Part shown: in pieces, positions 61,592 through 64,000 of the stretch
How positions within the stretch are numbered: position 1 is the stretch's first letter
Layout: each line of letters begins with the position of its first letter
The notes under the pieces: model-generated
Seen by the model: only the letters and a program-made list of their open reading frames with translations
Database searches by the model: none
What the model was told of the DNA's origin: nothing
Assembly (NCBI RefSeq): GCF_002847445.1
Contig: NZ_CP025431.1
Location: forward strand, 203,362 to 267,361
From: Paracoccus zhejiangensis
Lineage (GTDB): Bacteria > Pseudomonadota > Alphaproteobacteria > Rhodobacterales > Rhodobacteraceae
DNA length: 64,000 nucleotides
Direction of reading: 5' to 3'
Made by a program: the position numbers and the translations under genes

Positions 61592-62791
61592 TCAGGAAAA
61601 GGCCTGAAGATCGGTGATCGCCCGGCCGAGGATCAGCGCGTGAACGTCATGCGTGCCCTCGTAGGTGTTCACCGTCTCGAGGTTCTGGGCGTGGCGCATG
61701 ACGTGATAGCCGATCTGGATGCCGTTGCCGCCATGCATGTCGCGGGCCTGACGGGCGATATCCAGCGCCTTGCCGCAATTGTTGCGCTTGACGATGGAGA
61801 TCATTTCCGGCGCGAACTTGCCCTCGTCGAACAGCCGGCCCACGCGCAGGCTGGCCTGAAGGCCAAGCGCGATATCGGTCTGCATGTCGGCCAGTTTCTT
61901 CTGGTAAAGCTGGGTGGCGGCCAGCGGACGGTTGAACTGGTGGCGGTCGAGACCGTATTGCCGCGCGCGGTGGAAGCAATCCTCGGCCGCCCCCATGGCG
62001 CCCCAGCTGATGCCGTAACGCGCCCGGTTGAGACAGCCGAACGGCCCGCCCATGCCCTCGATATTCGGCAGCAGCGCGTCTTCGCCGACCTCGACATTCT
62101 CCATCACGATCTCGCCGGTGATCGAGGCGCGCAAGGATAGCTTGCCCTCGATCTTCGGCGCCGATAGCCCCTTCATGCCCTTTTCCAGCACGAAGCCGCG
62201 CACCTTGTTGCCATGCGCCTCGGACTTGGCCCAGACCACGAAGACATCGGCGATCGGCGCGTTCGAGATCCACATCTTCGACCCGTTCAGCACATAGCCG
62301 CCCTCGATCTTCTTGGCGCGGGTCTTCATCCCCGCCGGGTCGGACCCGGCATCGGGCTCGGTCAGGCCAAAGCAGCCGATGAACTCGCCCGAGGCCAGTT
62401 TGGGCAGGAATTTCTGCTTCTGCGCCTCGCTGCCATAGGCTTCGATCGGGAACATCACCAGCGAGGATTGCACCGAGGCCATCGAGCGATAGCCGCTGTC
62501 GATGCGCTCGATCTCGCGCGCGACCAGGCCATAGGCGACATAGGAGGCCCCGACCCCGCCATATTCCTCGGCCACGGTCACGCCCAGCATCCCGGCGGCG
62601 CCCATCTCGCGGAAGATCTCGGGATCGGTGGTCTCGGTCAGATAGGCGTTCTCGACCCGCGGAGCGAGGCTCTCGGCGGCGAAGGCGGCGGCGCTGTCGC
62701 GGATCATCCGCTCTTCCTCGGTCAGCTGGTCATCCAGCAGGAAGGGATCGGCCCAGTTGAAGGCAATCCCCTTGTGAGATTTCGTCGACAT
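61592..62791 (-). CDS. gcdH: Glutaryl-CoA dehydrogenase
   Basis: This 399-residue acyl-CoA dehydrogenase has the GcdH pattern [41 protein letters not shown], and the catalytic Glu378 in [18 protein letters not shown]. It oxidises and decarboxylates glutaryl-CoA to crotonyl-CoA in lysine, tryptophan and some aromatic pathways. The ATG at 62791 follows GGAGGA; an in-frame start at 62821 has none. It heads the operon and is divergent from a LysR gene by 109 bases. Confidence 0.95.
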   Translation of the reverse strand: MSTKSHKGIAFNWADPFLLDDQLTEEERMIRDSAAAFAAESLAPRVENAYLTETTDPEIFREMGAAGMLGVTVAEEYGGVGASYVAYGLVAREIERIDSGYRSMASVQSSLVMFPIEAYGSEAQKQKFLPKLASGEFIGCFGLTEPDAGSDPAGMKTRAKKIEGGYVLNGSKMWISNAPIADVFVVWAKSEAHGNKVRGFVLEKGMKGLSAPKIEGKLSLRASITGEIVMENVEVGEDALLPNIEGMGGPFGCLNRARYGISWGAMGAAEDCFHRARQYGLDRHQFNRPLAATQLYQKKLADMQTDIALGLQASLRVGRLFDEGKFAPEMISIVKRNNCGKALDIARQARDMHGGNGIQIGYHVMRHAQNLETVNTYEGTHDVHALILGRAITDLQAFS

Positions 62792-62881
62792 GCGCTGTCC
62801 TCCGGTCGGTCTGATGGTCATAACATTCAGGTTTCATCTCATATCAGTAGTCAAAGGCCGAAAACACCGATATTTCCACAT

Positions 62882-62910
62882 ATGAACATGCAAAAACGGA
62901 ATGAACATGC
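62882..62910 (+). repeat. Short direct repeat at the LysR start
   Basis: ATGAACATGC occurs at 62882-62891 and again at 62901-62910, 19 bases apart. The second copy contains the LysR start codon; the first offers an ATG that is out of frame. It may be a chance duplication or part of an autoregulatory site. Confidence 0.4.
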
Positions 62911-63800
62911 GGCCCCGGCGATTCCTTCCCTCTATCCGGCTGCTGCTGGCGCTGGACGCGGTGGTGCGGCACCGATCCGTGACGGCGGCGGCGGCGGAAC
63001 TGGACCTGACGCAAAGCACCGTCAGCCGGTTGATCCTGTCGCTGGAAGAGCAGTTGGGCAAGGAATTGTTCACCCGGCAGAAAAAGCGGCTGATCCCCAA
63101 TGCCGCCGCCCTGACCTATCAGCGCGACATCGCCCGGGCGCTCGACATGATCCAGAAGGCCAGCACCTCGGTTGTCGCCAATCCCGATGGCGGCACCATT
63201 TCGCTGGCGGCGCTGCCGACCTTTGCCACGCGCTGGCTGGGGCCACGGCTGGGGCAGTTCCTGCAACAATCGCCGGGCGTGGCGGTGAACCTCTCGACCC
63301 GGGTGCAGCGGTTCGATTTCGCCAGCGAGGTGTTCGACGCCGCGATCTATTTCGGCGAACCGGACTGGCCCGGCACCGGACAGCTGAAACTGTTCGACGA
63401 GCGGGTGACGGCCTGCGCCTCGGCGCGGTTCATCGCCGCGCATGACCTGTCGGAGCCGGCGAAACTGGCCCGGCTGCCGATCCTCTATCTGGAATCGCGC
63501 CCCACTGCCTGGCCCGACTGGTTCGCCGCCCATGGCGTCACCACCGAGACGGGCGAGGGGATGCTGATGGATCAGTTCTCGATGATGATTCAGGCGGCGA
63601 TCTCGGATATCGGCATTGCGCTTCTGCCCGACTATCTCGCGCAGATCGAGATTGCCGAGGGAAGGCTGCTGCCGATCCACCGGCAGGCGGTGCCGATGCG
63701 CGGTGCCTATTGGCTGGTCTGGCCCGAGGAGCGCAGGGATTTCGCCCCGCTGATCGCCTTTCGCAACTGGCTGGAGCGGCAATTGGCCGAGGGGGTCTGA
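62901..63800 (+). CDS. LysR-family regulator, GcdR-like
   Basis: This 299-residue regulator has an N-terminal LysR helix-turn-helix (SVTAAAAELDLTQSTVSRLILSLEEQLG, about residues 26-54) and a periplasmic-binding-like effector domain (about 95-295). It is divergent from gcdH, the arrangement of GcdR, which activates glutaryl-CoA dehydrogenase in response to glutarate. The start may be the ATG at 62901 or the one at 62907. Confidence 0.88.
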   Translation: MNMRPRRFLPSIRLLLALDAVVRHRSVTAAAAELDLTQSTVSRLILSLEEQLGKELFTRQKKRLIPNAAALTYQRDIARALDMIQKASTSVVANPDGGTISLAALPTFATRWLGPRLGQFLQQSPGVAVNLSTRVQRFDFASEVFDAAIYFGEPDWPGTGQLKLFDERVTACASARFIAAHDLSEPAKLARLPILYLESRPTAWPDWFAAHGVTTETGEGMLMDQFSMMIQAAISDIGIALLPDYLAQIEIAEGRLLPIHRQAVPMRGAYWLVWPEERRDFAPLIAFRNWLERQLAEGV

Positions 63801-63808
63801 CCCCCCTC
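63789..63808. terminator. Hairpin between the LysR and RraA-family genes
   Basis: GAGGGGG-N6-CCCCCTC spans the LysR stop codon and the gap to the convergent RraA-like stop at 63811. It is short and lacks a T-tract, so it is a weak candidate for a bidirectional terminator. Confidence 0.35.
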
Positions 63809-63810
63809 GC

Positions 63811-64000
63811 CTATTGTCCAGCCTTGAAGGCCTCGTATTTCGCCTTGTTCTCGGCATTGGCCGGATAGAGGCCCGGCAGCGGCACCCCGGCCTCGACCTG
63901 GCTCATGATCCAGCCTTCCAGACGCTCCTGCTCGACCGCCTCCTCGGTCACCGCCTCGACCAGATCCGCCGGGATCAGCACCGCGCCGTCATCATCGACG
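63811..64000 (-). CDS. RraA-family protein (C-terminal part; 5' end outside window)
   Basis: The last 62 or so residues are in the window and end in TAG at 63811. The sequence reads DGAVLIPADLVEAVTEE, then GWIMSQVEAGVPLPGLYP, NAENKAKYEAFKAGQ. This tail is typical of RraA-like/HMG-aldolase-type proteins found in sugar-acid and aromatic catabolism of alphaproteobacteria. The active-site region lies outside the window. Confidence 0.7.
   Translation of the reverse strand, partial: VDDDGAVLIPADLVEAVTEEAVEQERLEGWIMSQVEAGVPLPGLYPANAENKAKYEAFKAGQ

Overview
The window is GC-rich DNA from an alphaproteobacterium, most likely a Paracoccus-like member of the Rhodobacteraceae. The pointers are a cyoABCD-SURF1 quinol oxidase operon, a BioMNY biotin ECF transporter, TRAP transport beside FCD-type GntR regulators, a compact glcDEF operon and abundant RTX/type I secretion genes. 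I see no rRNA, tRNA, CRISPR array or insertion sequence. This is dense chromosomal DNA with an accessory flavour between about 25 and 55 kb.

Layout. 1-1672: end of bioM, then bioN and bioY. 1927-2967: kdgT permease. 3038-5554: divergent lysine 2-monooxygenase (davB-like) and 5-aminovaleramidase (davA-like). 5556-10395: cyoABCD and a SURF1 gene on the minus strand, with a divergent MFS transporter. 12022: a small WGR protein. 12264-19593: an aromatic ring-cleavage cluster of two VOC/extradiol dioxygenase-type proteins, FMN reductase, SDR, NTF2-like protein, FAH hydrolase, a GntR regulator and a divergent TfdB-type monooxygenase. The same 12-bp perfect palindrome lies upstream of both arms. 19690-22733: a TRAP transporter probably feeding that pathway. 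22730-25293: MFS transporter, a 47-residue coupled small ORF, a MaoC protein and a TetR regulator. 25290-26882: gamma-glutamyltransferase. 26981-29425: a single-chain adenylation/carrier/acyltransferase-3 fusion.

30-40.8 kb: OprB-type porin; a DyP peroxidase with an encapsulin targeting tail followed by its encapsulin; an RTX protein with three 97-residue modules; glcDEF with a divergent GntR regulator. 41-54.9 kb: a LuxR-type response regulator and a convergent histidine kinase, then a type I secretion locus holding the membrane fusion protein, an unusual membrane-anchored RTX protein, the ABC exporter and a 2076-residue animal-type haem peroxidase with RTX repeats, comparable to the MopA manganese-oxidising peroxidases. 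55.1-58.2 kb: an EmrAB-like efflux operon with its MarR repressor and a perfect 11+11 bp operator. 58.4-60.3 kb: a long Ala/Glu-rich OmpA-family protein. 60.4-63.8 kb: CaiB-type CoA-transferase and glutaryl-CoA dehydrogenase with divergent LysR (GcdR-like). The window ends inside an RraA-family gene.

How the genes work together. davBA at one end and the glutaryl-CoA module at the other could be entry and exit of lysine catabolism through 5-aminovalerate and glutarate, but the middle steps are not in this window. The most unusual items are the A-carrier-AT3 fusion, the type I secretion locus with an embedded membrane-anchored RTX protein, and the paired palindromic operators of the aromatic cluster.
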